Shown here in pieces: positions 54,611 to 64,000 of a stretch of 64,000 bases of DNA. This DNA comes from Sphingobium scionense (GTDB lineage: Bacteria > Pseudomonadota > Alphaproteobacteria > Sphingomonadales > Sphingomonadaceae). The DNA lies in NCBI RefSeq assembly GCF_014197035.1, contig NZ_JACIEU010000010.1, positions 124,001-188,000 of the forward strand, in the 5' to 3' direction. How positions within the stretch are numbered: the stretch's first letter is position 1; every line of letters begins with the position of its first letter. The position numbers and the translations under genes are program-made. The notes under the pieces are model-generated. The model ran no database searches and was not told the DNA's origin. It saw only the letters and a list, made by a program, of their open reading frames with translations.

Positions 54611-56383
54611 CTACAGATAGGGCCGGATCGCCGCCAGGAAGGCATCGCCATAGGCGTCCAGCTTCTTCTGCCCGACGCCACTGACCGTGCCCAGTTCATG
54701 GATGGTCGCGGGCCGCTGCTCCGCCATTTCCCGCAGCGTCGAATCATGGAAGATAACATAGGGCGGCACCCCCGCGTCCTGCGCCAGTTCGCGGCGACAG
54801 GTGCGCAGCGCGTCGAACAGCGGATCGCCGACCGGATTGGCGTCGCTGCCATTGCGAGCGTTGCGCTTCTTCCGCTCGCGCCGGGGCGGCACCAGGATGC
54901 GCACCTCCTCCTCGCCACGCAGGATCGGCCGGGCATTGGGGCCGAGCATCAGCCCGCCATGCTCGGTCGTCTCCAGCGCGTCGCGCACCAGCAGCGCGCG
55001 CGACACCGGCCGCAGCAAGGCCGTCTCGTCGCCATCGACGATCGCATAGACGGAGATCCTGTCATGCCCGCGCTCGCGAATCTTGTCGGTCACCGCCCCG
55101 CTCAGCACCGCCTCGATATGCCCCGCGCCGAAACTCTGGCCGGTGCGATAGACCGCCGACAGATATTTGCGCGCGGTCTCGGTTGCGTCGACGCTGGCCG
55201 GCGGGGTCAGGCAATTGTCGCAATTGCCGCAGGTCGGCGACGGGTCTTCCCCGAAGTGCCGCAGCAATATCGCGCGACGGCAGGTCGCGGTCTCCACCAG
55301 CGCGCCCAGCGCCGCGATCCGCGCCCGCTCGCCCTGCTGGCGCGCCGGTTCCAGCTCCATGATGCGCTGGCGGGCGCGGGCGAAATCCTCCGCCCCCCAG
55401 AAGAGATGCGCCACCGCCGGTTCACCATCGCGGCCGGCGCGACCCGATTCCTGATAATAGCCCTCGATCGACTTGGGCAGGCCGGCATGGGCGACGAAGC
55501 GCACGTCGGGCTTGTCGATCCCCATGCCAAAGGCGACGGTGGCGACCATCACCATATCCTCGCTGGCGATAAAGGCGGCCTGGTTGGCGGCGCGCTGGGC
55601 CGGGTCCATGCCGGCATGATAGGCACGCACCGCCCGGCCACCGCGCCCCAGCGTCTCGGCCAGCTTCTCGGTCGCCGCGCGGGTCGGCGCATAGACCACG
55701 CCCGGCCCCGGATTGGCGGCGAGCAGGTCGGCCAGTTGACGCGTCAGCCCGTCGCGCGGATGGACGGCATAGCGGATATTCGGCCGGTCGAAGCCCGAGA
55801 TAATCAGGCCATCCTCGGGAATGCCGAGCTGGACCAATATATCCTTGCGGGTATGCGCGTCCGCCGTCGCCGTCAGCGCCAGCCGCGGGACATCGGGAAA
55901 TTCATCGAGCAGCGGCCGCAGCAACCGATAGTCGGGGCGGAAATCATGTCCCCATTCGGACACGCAATGCGCTTCGTCGATCGCGAACAGCGCAACCTTC
56001 GCCGAGCGCAGCAGATTGCGGAACCCCTCACCGCTCGCCCGTTCCGGCGCGACATAGAGCAGGTCCAGCTCGCCATTGCGCAGCCGATCCTGCGTCTCGC
56101 GCCAGTCGGCATCGACGCTGGTCAGGCTGGCGGCGCGGATGCCCACGGCGGTCGCCGCGCGCAGCTGGTCATGCATCAACGCGATCAGCGGCGATACCAC
56201 CACGCAACAGCCATCGAGCGCCACGGCCGGCAGCTGGTAGCAGAGCGACTTGCCCGCGCCGGTCGGCATGATCGCCAGGGTCGGCTGCCCGGCCATGACA
56301 CGGCCGACCACCTGTTCCTGCACCCCGCGGAAAGTCGTGAAGCCGAAAATATCATGGAGCAGCGTGGGAATGTCGCGGGGCAT
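54611..56383 (-). CDS. recQ: ATP-dependent DNA helicase RecQ
   Basis: 590 aa. Walker A MPTGAGKS near residues 39-46, DEAHC Walker B, and the SF2 motifs including TATAD and QESGRAGRDG. The RQC zinc site follows (Cys residues around CRRAILLRHFG and CGNCDNC). A C-terminal HRDC domain ends the protein. It unwinds DNA 3' to 5' in recombination and fork repair. Confidence 0.95.
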   Translation of the reverse strand: MPRDIPTLLHDIFGFTTFRGVQEQVVGRVMAGQPTLAIMPTGAGKSLCYQLPAVALDGCCVVVSPLIALMHDQLRAATAVGIRAASLTSVDADWRETQDRLRNGELDLLYVAPERASGEGFRNLLRSAKVALFAIDEAHCVSEWGHDFRPDYRLLRPLLDEFPDVPRLALTATADAHTRKDILVQLGIPEDGLIISGFDRPNIRYAVHPRDGLTRQLADLLAANPGPGVVYAPTRAATEKLAETLGRGGRAVRAYHAGMDPAQRAANQAAFIASEDMVMVATVAFGMGIDKPDVRFVAHAGLPKSIEGYYQESGRAGRDGEPAVAHLFWGAEDFARARQRIMELEPARQQGERARIAALGALVETATCRRAILLRHFGEDPSPTCGNCDNCLTPPASVDATETARKYLSAVYRTGQSFGAGHIEAVLSGAVTDKIRERGHDRISVYAIVDGDETALLRPVSRALLVRDALETTEHGGLMLGPNARPILRGEEEVRILVPPRRERKKRNARNGSDANPVGDPLFDALRTCRRELAQDAGVPPYVIFHDSTLREMAEQRPATIHELGTVSGVGQKKLDAYGDAFLAAIRPYL

Positions 56384-56476
56384 CCAGCGGCCTTAGCGAC
56401 TCAAGACCAACGGTGCCAGTGGCGCGAAGTGCCGGTTTGAGAATGCGCCATCCAGCGCATTCCGGCACCAGCTCCC

Positions 56477-56797
56477 TTAACCCACCGGATCGAGCAGACA
56501 GCCCCAGCCCGGCTTGAACCGCGCAGTGCGCGACGCCAGCAGCGGCACATGGGCCTCTACCGCCCGCTCCTCCGGCTTGTCGGTCAGCCGCACCATCGCC
56601 ATGCCCGGCTCCTTGTCGCCCTGGCAGCTTCCCATGGCACGCCCTTCGACATAGCGGCAGGAACAGGTCAGCCGCGCGCCATAGGCCGAGCCGAGCTGCG
56701 CGCGGGCACGCAGCGTCGACCAGTTCCACGCCAGCGCCGCCAGCAACGCGAAGAGGATCAGTCCGGCGACGATCCACCATTTACCACGAACCGCCAT
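56477..56797 (-). CDS. Single-span membrane protein of unknown function
   Basis: 106 aa from ATG 56797, with AAGAAGGACC upstream. One membrane helix at about 8-25 (WIVAGLILFALLAALAW), then a periplasmic domain with CSCRYVEGRAMGSCQGD, three cysteines that may form disulfides or bind metal. No family recognised. It is divergent from the serine hydrolase, whose start is 38 bp away, so the two may share a promoter region. Confidence 0.65.
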   Translation of the reverse strand: MAVRGKWWIVAGLILFALLAALAWNWSTLRARAQLGSAYGARLTCSCRYVEGRAMGSCQGDKEPGMAMVRLTDKPEERAVEAHVPLLASRTARFKPGWGCLLDPVG

Positions 56798-56835
56798 GGT
56801 CCTTCTTCCCGCCTCCATGCTAAGGGCGCCGGCTT

Positions 56836-57960
56836 ATGCAGATCGAGAAGCGAATCGTAAAGCGCCTTGCCATGGGTGCCGGACTGGTGGCGCTCGTCCT
56901 CGCCGGCACGCTGGCGGGGCGCGCCGCCCATGCGCCCGAGCCCGTCTATAGCGTAGACACCGACGCGGTGGTCAGCGCCAGCGCGCTGCGCGGCGCGATC
57001 GATCCGCTGTTCGACGACAAGGCAATGGGCGAAACCCGCGCCCTGCTGGTCATGCGCGACGGCAAGGTGATTGCCGAGCGCTATGCCCCCGGCATCACCC
57101 CCGACACGAAATTGCTGTCCTGGTCGATGGCCAAGAGCGTGACCGGGGTGCTGGTCGGGCTGATGGTGTCGGACGGGCGGCTGGCGCTCGATTCGCCGGT
57201 GCCGGTCGCGGCCTGGAGCCAGCCGGGCGATCCGCGCGGCCGCATCACCCTGCGCCAGTTGCTGTCGATGACCTCGGGCCTCGACCATGCCGAGGATGAC
57301 GAGCCGATCACCGAGGGCGATACCGTGCGCATGCTGTTCATGGACGGCGCGCAGGACATGGCGGCCTATGCCGAATCCAAGCCACTCGCGCATAATCCCG
57401 GCGAGACATTTTCCTACTCCACCGGCAGCACGATGATCCTGTCGGACCTGATGACCCGGATGCTGACCAACAGCAACCATCCCGACGTGCGCCGCCGGGC
57501 AATGCAGATGTTCATCGACGGCCGGCTGAAGGCGCCGGGCAAGCTGTCCAGCCTGACCCCGGAATATGACGCCAACGGCACGCTGATCGGCGGGTCGATC
57601 ATGCACATGACCGCGCGCGACTATGGCCGCTTCGGCGAATTGCTGCGCAACCATGGCCGCTCGCCCAACGGCCATCAGATCGTACCGGAAAAATGGGTCG
57701 ACTATATGCGCGCGCCCTCGCCCCGGAACGCGGCCTATGGCGCCCATCTCTGGCTCAACCGCGACGCCCGCGAGAGCGCGCTGATGCCCGGCCTCGCCTC
57801 GGCCAGCCTGTTCGGCTGCGTCGGCCATAATGGCCAATATATATTGGTCGCGCCCGGTCAGCGGCTGACGATCGTGCGGATCGGCATGTCGCCGGAGAAG
57901 GAACAGCGCAGCGCCGTGAAGGCGCAGCTTGCCCGGCTGATCGGCCTCTTCCCCGGTTAA
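56836..57960 (+). CDS. Serine hydrolase, beta-lactamase class C-like
   Basis: 374 aa with an N-terminal hydrophobic signal/anchor. The catalytic S-x-x-K is SMAK at 97-100, the second motif has Tyr in YSTG, and the third is HNGQ replacing KTG. This matches penicillin-binding-protein-like esterases/peptidases and not necessarily a beta-lactamase. Three bases of its stop overlap the convergent PhzF stop. Confidence 0.87.
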   Translation: MQIEKRIVKRLAMGAGLVALVLAGTLAGRAAHAPEPVYSVDTDAVVSASALRGAIDPLFDDKAMGETRALLVMRDGKVIAERYAPGITPDTKLLSWSMAKSVTGVLVGLMVSDGRLALDSPVPVAAWSQPGDPRGRITLRQLLSMTSGLDHAEDDEPITEGDTVRMLFMDGAQDMAAYAESKPLAHNPGETFSYSTGSTMILSDLMTRMLTNSNHPDVRRRAMQMFIDGRLKAPGKLSSLTPEYDANGTLIGGSIMHMTARDYGRFGELLRNHGRSPNGHQIVPEKWVDYMRAPSPRNAAYGAHLWLNRDARESALMPGLASASLFGCVGHNGQYILVAPGQRLTIVRIGMSPEKEQRSAVKAQLARLIGLFPG

Positions 57961-58742
57961 AGGGTGAAGGTGCCTTCGATGACCGTGCGACATGCGCCGG
58001 TCATCACCACCCGGTCGCCCTCCAGCCGGCAGCCGAGCCGCCCGCCCCGCGCCGAAGCTTGGATTGCGCTGATCGCATCCTTGCCGAGCCGCTCCGCCCA
58101 ATAGGGCGTCAGCAGGCCATGGGCCGATCCGGTCACCGGATCCTCGTCGATTCCGCCGCCGGGCACGAAGACGCGGCTGATGATGTCGCTGTCGTCGCCC
58201 GGCGCGGTCGCCATCAGCAGAGTGTCGCCCAACTTGCGCAGGGTCGCGAAATCAGGCTCCAGCGCGCGGATCGCCGCAGCATCACGATAGACGAAGATCG
58301 CATAGCCGCCATCGCGCCACCGGGTTTCGACGATGTCGCCGCCCATCCCCGCCGCCAGCTCCGGCAGAGGCTTGGGTTCGCTGGTCCAGGCCGGCAGCGA
58401 CAGTTCATAGCCCTCGCCCGCGCGGCTCACGGTCAGCACCCCGGCATGGCGCGTGCGAAAGCGGATGGTATCACCCTGCATCAGCACATGCCCGCTCGCC
58501 AGCGTGGCATGGCCGCACAGCTTCACCTCGACCGCCGGGGTGAACCAGCGCAGCGCATAATCGGCGTCCGCATCGCCCGGCGTCGGCACGGTGAAGGCGG
58601 TTTCCGACAGATTGTTTTCTGCGGCGATCGCCTGCAGCACCGCATCGTCCAGCCAGGCGTCGAGCGGCATCACCGCTGCCGGATTGCCGGTGAAGGGCGC
58701 GTCGGCAAAGGCGTCGACCTGGGTGAAGCGAAGGCGGGTCAT
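57957..58742 (-). CDS. PhzF family phenazine biosynthesis-like isomerase
   Basis: 261 aa from ATG 58742, with AGGAGT upstream. NLSETAF carries the catalytic Glu of the PhzF/DapF fold, and CGHATLASGH plus DEDPVTGSAHG are the paired active-site strands. The family does isomerisation on small carboxylic acids. No phenazine genes are nearby, so the phenazine name is only by family. Confidence 0.9.
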   Translation of the reverse strand: MTRLRFTQVDAFADAPFTGNPAAVMPLDAWLDDAVLQAIAAENNLSETAFTVPTPGDADADYALRWFTPAVEVKLCGHATLASGHVLMQGDTIRFRTRHAGVLTVSRAGEGYELSLPAWTSEPKPLPELAAGMGGDIVETRWRDGGYAIFVYRDAAAIRALEPDFATLRKLGDTLLMATAPGDDSDIISRVFVPGGGIDEDPVTGSAHGLLTPYWAERLGKDAISAIQASARGGRLGCRLEGDRVVMTGACRTVIEGTFTL

Positions 58743-58845
58743 GGACGATACTCCTGATGGATCGACGCCTTCATGCCGGGCGCGCACCACCCCCGACAGG
58801 GCCGGACGCGGGGAATTGGTCCCTTAGCAGGCACGTTTAAAATCC

Positions 58846-58942
58846 CGTTCGGGCTGCGCGAAGTCGAAGCCATCGACTGAGCGGAGCGAAGTACCCTCCC
58901 GTCGGTCGGGTGAGCCCTTCGACTTCGCTCAGGGCGAACGGT
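58846..58942. repeat. Long palindromic intergenic repeat
   Basis: Arms CCGTTCGGGCTG and CAGGGCGAACGG at the ends, with GCGAAGTCGAAG and CTTCGACTTCGC just inside. The spacer contains a tandem-like GAGCGGAGCGAAGTA. This type of sequence is common between sphingomonad genes. Between PhzF and the SLC13 gene. Confidence 0.7.
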
Positions 58943-58958
58943 GATCGGCGGCGCAACG

Positions 58959-60740
58959 CTAGCCCAAAATGACCAGCGCCGTGCATACGGCACCGCCGAC
59001 GATCAGGTTGAGCGGCACGCCGATGCGCACGAAATCGGCGAAGCGATAATCGCCCGCGGCATAGACCAGCGCGTTGGTCTGATAGCCGATCGGCGTCGCA
59101 AAACAGGCCGATGCCCCGATCATCAGCGCGATCACCAGCGGACGTGGATCGGTGCCCAGTTGATGCGCCAGCGCGATGGTGAGCGGGGTCAGCAGCGCCG
59201 CGACCGCATTGTTGCTGAGCAGTTCGGACAGGATCAGCGCGGCGAAATAGACGATGAAGACCAGGCTCCATTGCGGCGCGACCTGCATCAGCGGCGTGAT
59301 CCAGCCCACCATCAGCGCGACGCTGCCCGCCTGTTCCAGCGCAAGCCCCACCGCCAGCATGGCAAAGATCAGGATCAGCACATCGCCGTCGATCGCCGCC
59401 CAGGCCTCCTCCGCGTCGATGCAGCGGGTGACCAGAATCACGCCGACGGCGATGAAGGCACCCAGGCCGATGCCGATCACGTCCAGCGCAGACAGGATCA
59501 CCACCGCCGCCATCGCCAGGATCGCGATCCATGCCTTGCGCGGGCGGAAGGCGCGGGTGCGGCTGATGTCGACGCCGATCAGGTTGGGATTGTCTTTCAG
59601 CGAACGCATCGCATCGTCGCTGCCCGCCACCAGCAGCCGGTCGGCGCCCCGCACCCGTGTATCGGCCAGATCCGGCCCCGGCAGATGCCGCGCGCGATGG
59701 ATGCCGATCAGGCGGACGCGCAACGCGTGGAGGAAGGGAATGTCGATCAGCCGCTCGCCGATCGAGGGATGGCTGGGCGCGACCATCGCCTCGATCACCG
59801 TGCCCTCGCGCGCGGAGGTTTCGGAATCGGCCGCGATGCCCAGTTCGAAATCGCCCGACTCGCGCAGCGTCATGATCGCCGTGCCATCGGCGCGAACGAT
59901 CAACCGGTCACCGACATGCAGTTCCTCCTGCGCCAGGTCGTGGCGCCGTATCTCGCCCGCGCGCTTGAGCCCGATCAGCGTCACCGACCGGCCCAGCACC
60001 GACAGGTCGCCAATCTCGCGGCCGATCAGATCGCTATCCGGCGTCACCACCAGTTCGGTCAGATATTCCTGGACATTGCCGCCATGTTCCCCGCCGATCG
60101 AGGGCGGGTCGCTGGGCAGCAGGAAGCTGAGACTGACGAGGGTCAGGATACCGGCCGCAACGCCGGCCAGGCCATAGGGGGTGATGTCGAAAATGCCGAA
60201 CGGCACCATGCCCTGATCGGCCGCGATGCCCGCGACGATCAAATTGGTCGACGTGCCGATCAACGTGATGCAGCCGCCCAGCACGGCGATCGCGTTCATC
60301 GGGATGAGCAACTTCTTCACCGGATAGCCGGTCGCCTGCGCCAGGCGGAACATGATCGGGATCAACAGCACGACGACCGGCGTGTTGTTGAGGAAAGCGG
60401 ACAGCAGCACGGTGCCCAGCGTGACTTCGGCGAGCGCCAGCCGGGGCCGCTTTTGCGCCCGCACCATCACCAGTTCGGCGATGCGGTTGATCGTGCCGGT
60501 GCGAATGAGCGCCCCCGACAGCACGAACATCGCGCCGACAGTCAGCGGCGCACTATTGGAGAAGACCGAAAAGAGCGATTTCTCGTCGAGCAGCCCCAGC
60601 AGCGCGAAAGCACAAGCGCCCAGCACCGACACGACGGTCGGCGAATAACGTTCGCGCACGAAGGCGACGAACATACAGGCCAGGATCAGGAGACTGATTT
60701 CCGCGCGGTAGATGCCCAGCAACGCGGTGATGAAATGCAT
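58959..60740 (-). CDS. SLC13/DASS family permease with TrkA-C domains
   Basis: 593 aa. Two clusters of membrane helices flank a central soluble part (about residues 205-370) made of two TrkA-C-type domains (LIGREIGDLSVLGRSV and PSIGERLIDIPFLHALRVRL). SNSAPLTVGAMFVLSG, LNNTPVVVLLIP and GTSTNLIVAG near the start, and LLSNNAVAALLTPL late, match the divalent-anion symporter fold. Substrate is probably a dicarboxylate, sulfate or related anion. No partner genes nearby. Confidence 0.9.
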   Translation of the reverse strand: MHFITALLGIYRAEISLLILACMFVAFVRERYSPTVVSVLGACAFALLGLLDEKSLFSVFSNSAPLTVGAMFVLSGALIRTGTINRIAELVMVRAQKRPRLALAEVTLGTVLLSAFLNNTPVVVLLIPIMFRLAQATGYPVKKLLIPMNAIAVLGGCITLIGTSTNLIVAGIAADQGMVPFGIFDITPYGLAGVAAGILTLVSLSFLLPSDPPSIGGEHGGNVQEYLTELVVTPDSDLIGREIGDLSVLGRSVTLIGLKRAGEIRRHDLAQEELHVGDRLIVRADGTAIMTLRESGDFELGIAADSETSAREGTVIEAMVAPSHPSIGERLIDIPFLHALRVRLIGIHRARHLPGPDLADTRVRGADRLLVAGSDDAMRSLKDNPNLIGVDISRTRAFRPRKAWIAILAMAAVVILSALDVIGIGLGAFIAVGVILVTRCIDAEEAWAAIDGDVLILIFAMLAVGLALEQAGSVALMVGWITPLMQVAPQWSLVFIVYFAALILSELLSNNAVAALLTPLTIALAHQLGTDPRPLVIALMIGASACFATPIGYQTNALVYAAGDYRFADFVRIGVPLNLIVGGAVCTALVILG

Positions 60741-60797
60741 CTGGTCATTGCCCCCGTTGATCGCGTGATCGCGTCTCTGACGGAGGTGAAACGAAAT

Positions 60798-60825
60798 GGG
60801 CCAGCCATGGTTGCATGGCTGGCCC
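60798..60825. repeat. 12-bp perfect hairpin upstream of the SLC13 gene
   Basis: GGGCCAGCCATG and CATGGCTGGCCC enclose GTTG. It lies in the 263-bp gap between the SLC13 start and the aroC stop. The rest of that gap has no ORF of note. It may end aroC transcripts. Confidence 0.65.
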
Positions 60826-61003
60826 GTGTCGCGGCGTCAGGGGACGTTTTGACCGTCAAACCGCGCTTGGCGCGCTGACGCTCCCCAGGCTTACGCTCTG
60901 CCGCTCACCCTCCCGCGGGTGACATCTGTCATCCTAGCGTAATATGGGCGAGTCGTCTCTTGTCATTTGCACATTCGGCGCGCGATTGGCGCAGTTCGGC
61001 GCG

Positions 61004-62077
61004 TCAGTCGGCGCCACACTGGGCGCGGTGCAGCAGCTTCTGGTCTGCCAGCACCAGCGCCATCATCGCTTCGACCACCGGCACGCCGCGAATGCCGACA
61101 CAGGGGTCATGGCGCCCCTTGGTGATGATGTCCGACGCATCGCCTTCGCGCGTCACCGTTTCGACCGGGATCAGGATCGAACTGGTCGGCTTGAAGGCGA
61201 TCCGCACCTTGACCGGCTGGCCGGTGGAAATCCCCCCGGCAATGCCGCCGGCATGGTTGGCGAGAAAGACCGGGCCATCGTTGCCGGGCCGCATCGGATC
61301 GGCATTCTGTTCGCCACGCAGCCGGGCGGCCGCGAAGCCATCGCCAATCTCCACGCCCTTGACCGCGTTGATGCTCATCATCGCGCTCGCCAGTTCGCTG
61401 TCGAGTTTGGCATAGAGCGGCGCGCCCCAGCCGGCCGGCACGCCCGATGCGACGCATTCGACCACCGCGCCGAGCGAAGAGCCATCCTTGCGCGCACCAT
61501 CGACCAGCGCTTCCCAACGCACGGCGGCTGCAGCGTCCGGGCAGAAGAAGGGGTTCTGGCCGATCTGCGAAGCGTCGAAATTGCCATAGTCGATCGCGTC
61601 GCCGCCAATCTCGCTCACATAGGCGAAGATATCGACTTCCGGGATGACCAGCCGCGCGACCGCGCCAGCCGCCACCCGGCTGGCGGTCTCGCGCGCCGAG
61701 GACCGCCCGCCGCCGCGATAATCGCGAAAGCCATATTTGGCGTCATAGGCATAGTCGGCATGGCCGGGGCGATAGGCCTTGGCGACCTCCGAATAATCCT
61801 TCGATCTCTGATCGGTGTTCTCGATCATCAGGCTGATCGGCGTGCCGGTGGTCTTGCCATCGAACACACCCGACAGGATGCGCACCTCATCGGCCTCGCG
61901 CCGCTGGGTCGTGAACTTCGACGTGCCCGGCTTGCGCAGGTCGAGCCAGGGCTGGATGTCCGCCTCGCTCAGCTCAAGCCCCGGAGGGCAGCCATCCACC
62001 ATCGCACCGATGGCCGGACCATGGCTTTCACCCCAGGTCGAAAAGCGGAATACGCGACCGAAACTGTTGAAGCTCAT
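61004..62077 (-). CDS. aroC: Chorismate synthase
   Basis: 357 aa. The FMN-binding landmarks are [18 protein letters not shown] near the N-terminus, [19 protein letters not shown] in the middle, and [15 protein letters not shown] late. The enzyme converts EPSP to chorismate at the end of the shikimate pathway using reduced FMN. It follows fabI on the same strand with 27 bp between. Confidence 0.96.
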   Translation of the reverse strand: MSFNSFGRVFRFSTWGESHGPAIGAMVDGCPPGLELSEADIQPWLDLRKPGTSKFTTQRREADEVRILSGVFDGKTTGTPISLMIENTDQRSKDYSEVAKAYRPGHADYAYDAKYGFRDYRGGGRSSARETASRVAAGAVARLVIPEVDIFAYVSEIGGDAIDYGNFDASQIGQNPFFCPDAAAAVRWEALVDGARKDGSSLGAVVECVASGVPAGWGAPLYAKLDSELASAMMSINAVKGVEIGDGFAAARLRGEQNADPMRPGNDGPVFLANHAGGIAGGISTGQPVKVRIAFKPTSSILIPVETVTREGDASDIITKGRHDPCVGIRGVPVVEAMMALVLADQKLLHRAQCGAD

Positions 62078-62104
62078 ATCTATCCCAATCCGGTCGCGTC
62101 GTTC

Positions 62105-62911
62105 TTACTTGTCCAGCGCGATATCGGGCGCGTCCTCGGCCTTCATGCCAATGACATTATAGCCCGCATCGACATGGTGGATCTCGCCGGTCACGCCCGA
62201 GGCCAGGTCCGACAGGAGATAGAGGCCGGCGCCGCCGACATCGTCGATGGTGACGTTGCGACGCAGCGGCGAGTTCAGCTCGTTCCACTTGAGGATATAG
62301 CGGAAATCGCCAATGCCGCTGGCCGCCAGCGTCTTGATCGGACCGGCCGAGATCGCATTGACGCGGATATTTTCCGGGCCGAGGTCCATCGCCAGATATT
62401 TGACGCTGGTTTCCAGCGCTGCCTTGGCCACGCCCATGACGTTATAATGCGGGATGACCTTTTCCGCACCATAATAGCTCAGCGTCAGCAGGCTGCCGCC
62501 TTCCTTCATCAGCTTGCGCGCGCGCGCCGCAACGGCCACGAAGCTGTAGACCGAGATGTTCATGGTCATCAGGAAATTGTCGAGACTGGTGTCGGCATAG
62601 AGGCCGCGCAGTTCATTCTTGTCGGAAAAGCCGATCGCATGGACGACAAAATCCAGCTTGCCCCAGCGCGCCTCGATCTCGGCAAAGGCCTCGTCCAGCT
62701 TCGCCATGTCGGATACGTCGCAATCGATCAGAAAGTCCGAGCCCAGTTGCTCGGCCAGCGGCTTCACGCGCTTGGCCAGCGCCTCGCCCTGATAGGAGAA
62801 GGCCAGTTCCGCGCCCTGCGCATGCAATTGCTGCGAAATACCCCAAGCCAGCGACTTTTCGTTCGCCAGCCCCATGATCAGCCCGCGCTTTCCCGCCATC
62901 AAGCCTGTCAT
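62105..62911 (-). CDS. fabI: Enoyl-[acyl-carrier-protein] reductase FabI
   Basis: 268 aa. Catalytic residues align in number with E. coli FabI: Tyr146, Tyr156 and Lys163. GLANEKSLAWGIS is the NADH-binding N-terminus, and SAGPIKTLAASGIG the flexible substrate loop. It reduces enoyl-ACP in fatty acid elongation and is the triclosan target. Its ATG overlaps the YihY stop (ATGA), so the two are coupled. Confidence 0.96.
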   Translation of the reverse strand: MTGLMAGKRGLIMGLANEKSLAWGISQQLHAQGAELAFSYQGEALAKRVKPLAEQLGSDFLIDCDVSDMAKLDEAFAEIEARWGKLDFVVHAIGFSDKNELRGLYADTSLDNFLMTMNISVYSFVAVAARARKLMKEGGSLLTLSYYGAEKVIPHYNVMGVAKAALETSVKYLAMDLGPENIRVNAISAGPIKTLAASGIGDFRYILKWNELNSPLRRNVTIDDVGGAGLYLLSDLASGVTGEIHHVDAGYNVIGMKAEDAPDIALDK

Positions 62912-63831
62912 ATCGTCGTTCCGTTCCCTTTATCCTGCACGGTGCCGGCCGCTTCGTCTTCCGGAAATTCCGCCAGTGCCGCATTCAATTCGGCGCCAAT
63001 TACCACGCCAAGCCCAACGAGGAAGAAAAAAATGAGGGTGATCATGACACCGGCCAGACTGCCATAGGTCCGGTCATAGCCGCCAAGCATCGACAAGGTG
63101 ATCGGCAGCAACAGGGTGACGGCATACCACCACAGCGCGGTGGCGATCGCGCCGGGCCATTTGGGGAAGCGCTTGTCGCGATAAACCGATGGCGTCAGCG
63201 ACACATAAAGCGAATGGAGCGCCACGCACAGGATGGCCATCGGCACCAGCTTCGCCGAGGAAACCCAGGCGATCGCCTCATCGGCGAAGGGTAGCAGCCG
63301 GTGGAGCAACTGATCGACAGCGGTAATCGCCACCTGGAGCGAAAAGGCAAACATCACTGCCAGCACGCTGACCAGGGTTATGCCCACTGCCGCCAGGCGA
63401 TAACGCCAGAAGGGCTTGGTGCTCTTCGTGCCATAGGCGCGGCGCAATATGTCGCGGATCGTCTCGATCAGGCTGCCCACCGTCCACAGGCCGACCAAAC
63501 CGCCGAACCAGAGCAGATGGCCGGAACGCGCCTGCAACACGTCGCTGATCGGCTGGCGCACCACATCGGCCACGCCACGCGGCACGGTATAGAGAAAGGC
63601 ATTGACCGCCGACAGCCCGTCCGACGTGCGGCCAAAGACGCTGGCGACCGCGGCCGCGACGATGAAGAAGGGGAACAACGTCATCAACGAGAGATAGGCC
63701 AGGTTCCCCGCATGGATGAACCCGTCGCTGTAGACGCCGACGGCCACCCGCTTGGCGATCTCGAAGCTGCGCGATCCAGGCCGGACCCGATCGATCTGGC
63801 GATGAAGCTTTTCCTGTGCCTGCGCCGCCAT
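62908..63831 (-). CDS. YihY/virulence factor BrkB family membrane protein
   Basis: 307 aa from ATG 63831; the frame is open further but without family resemblance. Six predicted membrane helices, with FIHAGNLAYLSLMTLFPFFI and YGSLAGVMITLIFFFLVG as landmarks. The family is often annotated as ribonuclease BN by historical error; function remains unclear. Overlaps fabI by 4 bp. Confidence 0.9.
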   Translation of the reverse strand: MAAQAQEKLHRQIDRVRPGSRSFEIAKRVAVGVYSDGFIHAGNLAYLSLMTLFPFFIVAAAVASVFGRTSDGLSAVNAFLYTVPRGVADVVRQPISDVLQARSGHLLWFGGLVGLWTVGSLIETIRDILRRAYGTKSTKPFWRYRLAAVGITLVSVLAVMFAFSLQVAITAVDQLLHRLLPFADEAIAWVSSAKLVPMAILCVALHSLYVSLTPSVYRDKRFPKWPGAIATALWWYAVTLLLPITLSMLGGYDRTYGSLAGVMITLIFFFLVGLGVVIGAELNAALAEFPEDEAAGTVQDKGNGTTI

Positions 63832-63887
63832 GTGGCGGCGCGACTCAGGGCTGTAGGGGGAGGGCAGCGGCACCCTTGCCGAACGTC

Positions 63888-64000
63888 CTAGACGCCCAGA
63901 TGGGTCCGGACCGCCCGACCATCCTGCCAATCCTCGACCAGATGGAGGATCACCGGATCATCGGCGGGCACATCGATCAGCAGCGTCACCAACTGGTCGC
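63888..64000 (-). CDS. C-terminus of an unidentified gene (runs off the window)
   Basis: The minus strand is open from the window edge to a TAG at 63888-63890, giving 37 residues that end LVEDWQDGRAVRTHLGV. The pattern E-x-W...T-H-L near a C-terminus resembles antibiotic-biosynthesis-monooxygenase-type folds, but this is too short to be sure. The coding frame is supported by composition only. Confidence 0.4.
   Translation of the reverse strand, partial: DQLVTLLIDVPADDPVILHLVEDWQDGRAVRTHLGV

Noticed and set aside
56836-57960. True class C beta-lactamase
   Set aside because: SxxK and YSTG are present but the KTG box is replaced by HNGQ and no ampR-like regulator is adjacent; a PBP-like esterase/peptidase is safer.
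58941-60878. 645-codon plus-strand frame opposite the SLC13 gene
   Set aside because: Rich in Arg/Gln/Asp/His with no hydrophobic segments or domain; antisense artefact of a membrane protein gene.

Overview
The window is about 64 kb of high-GC chromosomal DNA from an alphaproteobacterium, almost certainly a Sphingomonadaceae member and most like Sphingobium or a close relative. The basis is the codon use, the crtY-crtI-crtB carotenoid genes, a COQ7-type ubiquinone hydroxylase, a TonB receptor with a sulfur-ester cluster, and a P450/ferredoxin/acyl-CoA catabolic cluster. The genus is inferred from gene content and was not tested by any search. No insertion sequence, prophage or CRISPR array is visible.

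1-17 kb is mainly housekeeping: the 3' part of a ctpA-type protease, dsbB, coq7, two tandem secreted paralogues, a DUF1801 gene, a Mn2+ (yybP-ykoY) riboswitch ahead of a TMEM165-type transporter, an NDUFA9-like epimerase, uppP, gltD-gltB, tRNA-Leu(GAG), and an FdhF/YdeP-type molybdenum oxidoreductase with fdhD. 17-24 kb is a sulfur-scavenging block: TonB receptor, GPH-type transporter, TauD/AtsK-type dioxygenase and a formylglycine sulfatase. 24-34 kb holds lptB, rpoN, a class IV aminotransferase, a winged-helix protein, tRNA-Val(UAC), tldD and glnK-amtB. The glnK-amtB pair has a consensus sigma-54 promoter, so the sigma factor and a clear target lie 6 kb apart. With gltBD, this makes nitrogen assimilation a theme of the left half.

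34-39 kb carries crtB, a LOG-family gene, crtI and crtY on the minus strand. 38.7-52.5 kb is a catabolic island: cupin, EthD-like tandem protein, two SDRs, aldehyde dehydrogenase, TetR regulator, enoyl-CoA hydratase, a fused double acyl-CoA dehydrogenase, a [3Fe-4S] ferredoxin, a CYP101-like P450, a DUF35 protein with a thiolase-fold partner, a DUF2889 protein and an HSL-type esterase. The set suggests oxygenation followed by CoA-dependent breakdown of a terpenoid, alicyclic or steroid-like compound; the substrate is not determined. 52.5-54 kb is a dmeR-dmeF cobalt/nickel efflux operon with its operator over the dmeR start codon. 54-64 kb holds a DUF442-type phosphatase/sulfurtransferase-like gene, recQ, a serine hydrolase, a PhzF protein, a SLC13-type permease, aroC, fabI and a YihY protein.

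The most unusual non-coding signals are three. First, tight clusters of DnaA boxes (TTATCCACA) at 41.04 kb and 43.34-43.43 kb, the latter inside a perfect 21-bp inverted repeat and next to a perfect 31-bp inverted repeat. Second, a structured element present twice, downstream of rpoN and of dmeF, with a 39-of-42 conserved core. Third, several families of palindromic intergenic repeats, one of which seems to have entered the 5' end of crtB.
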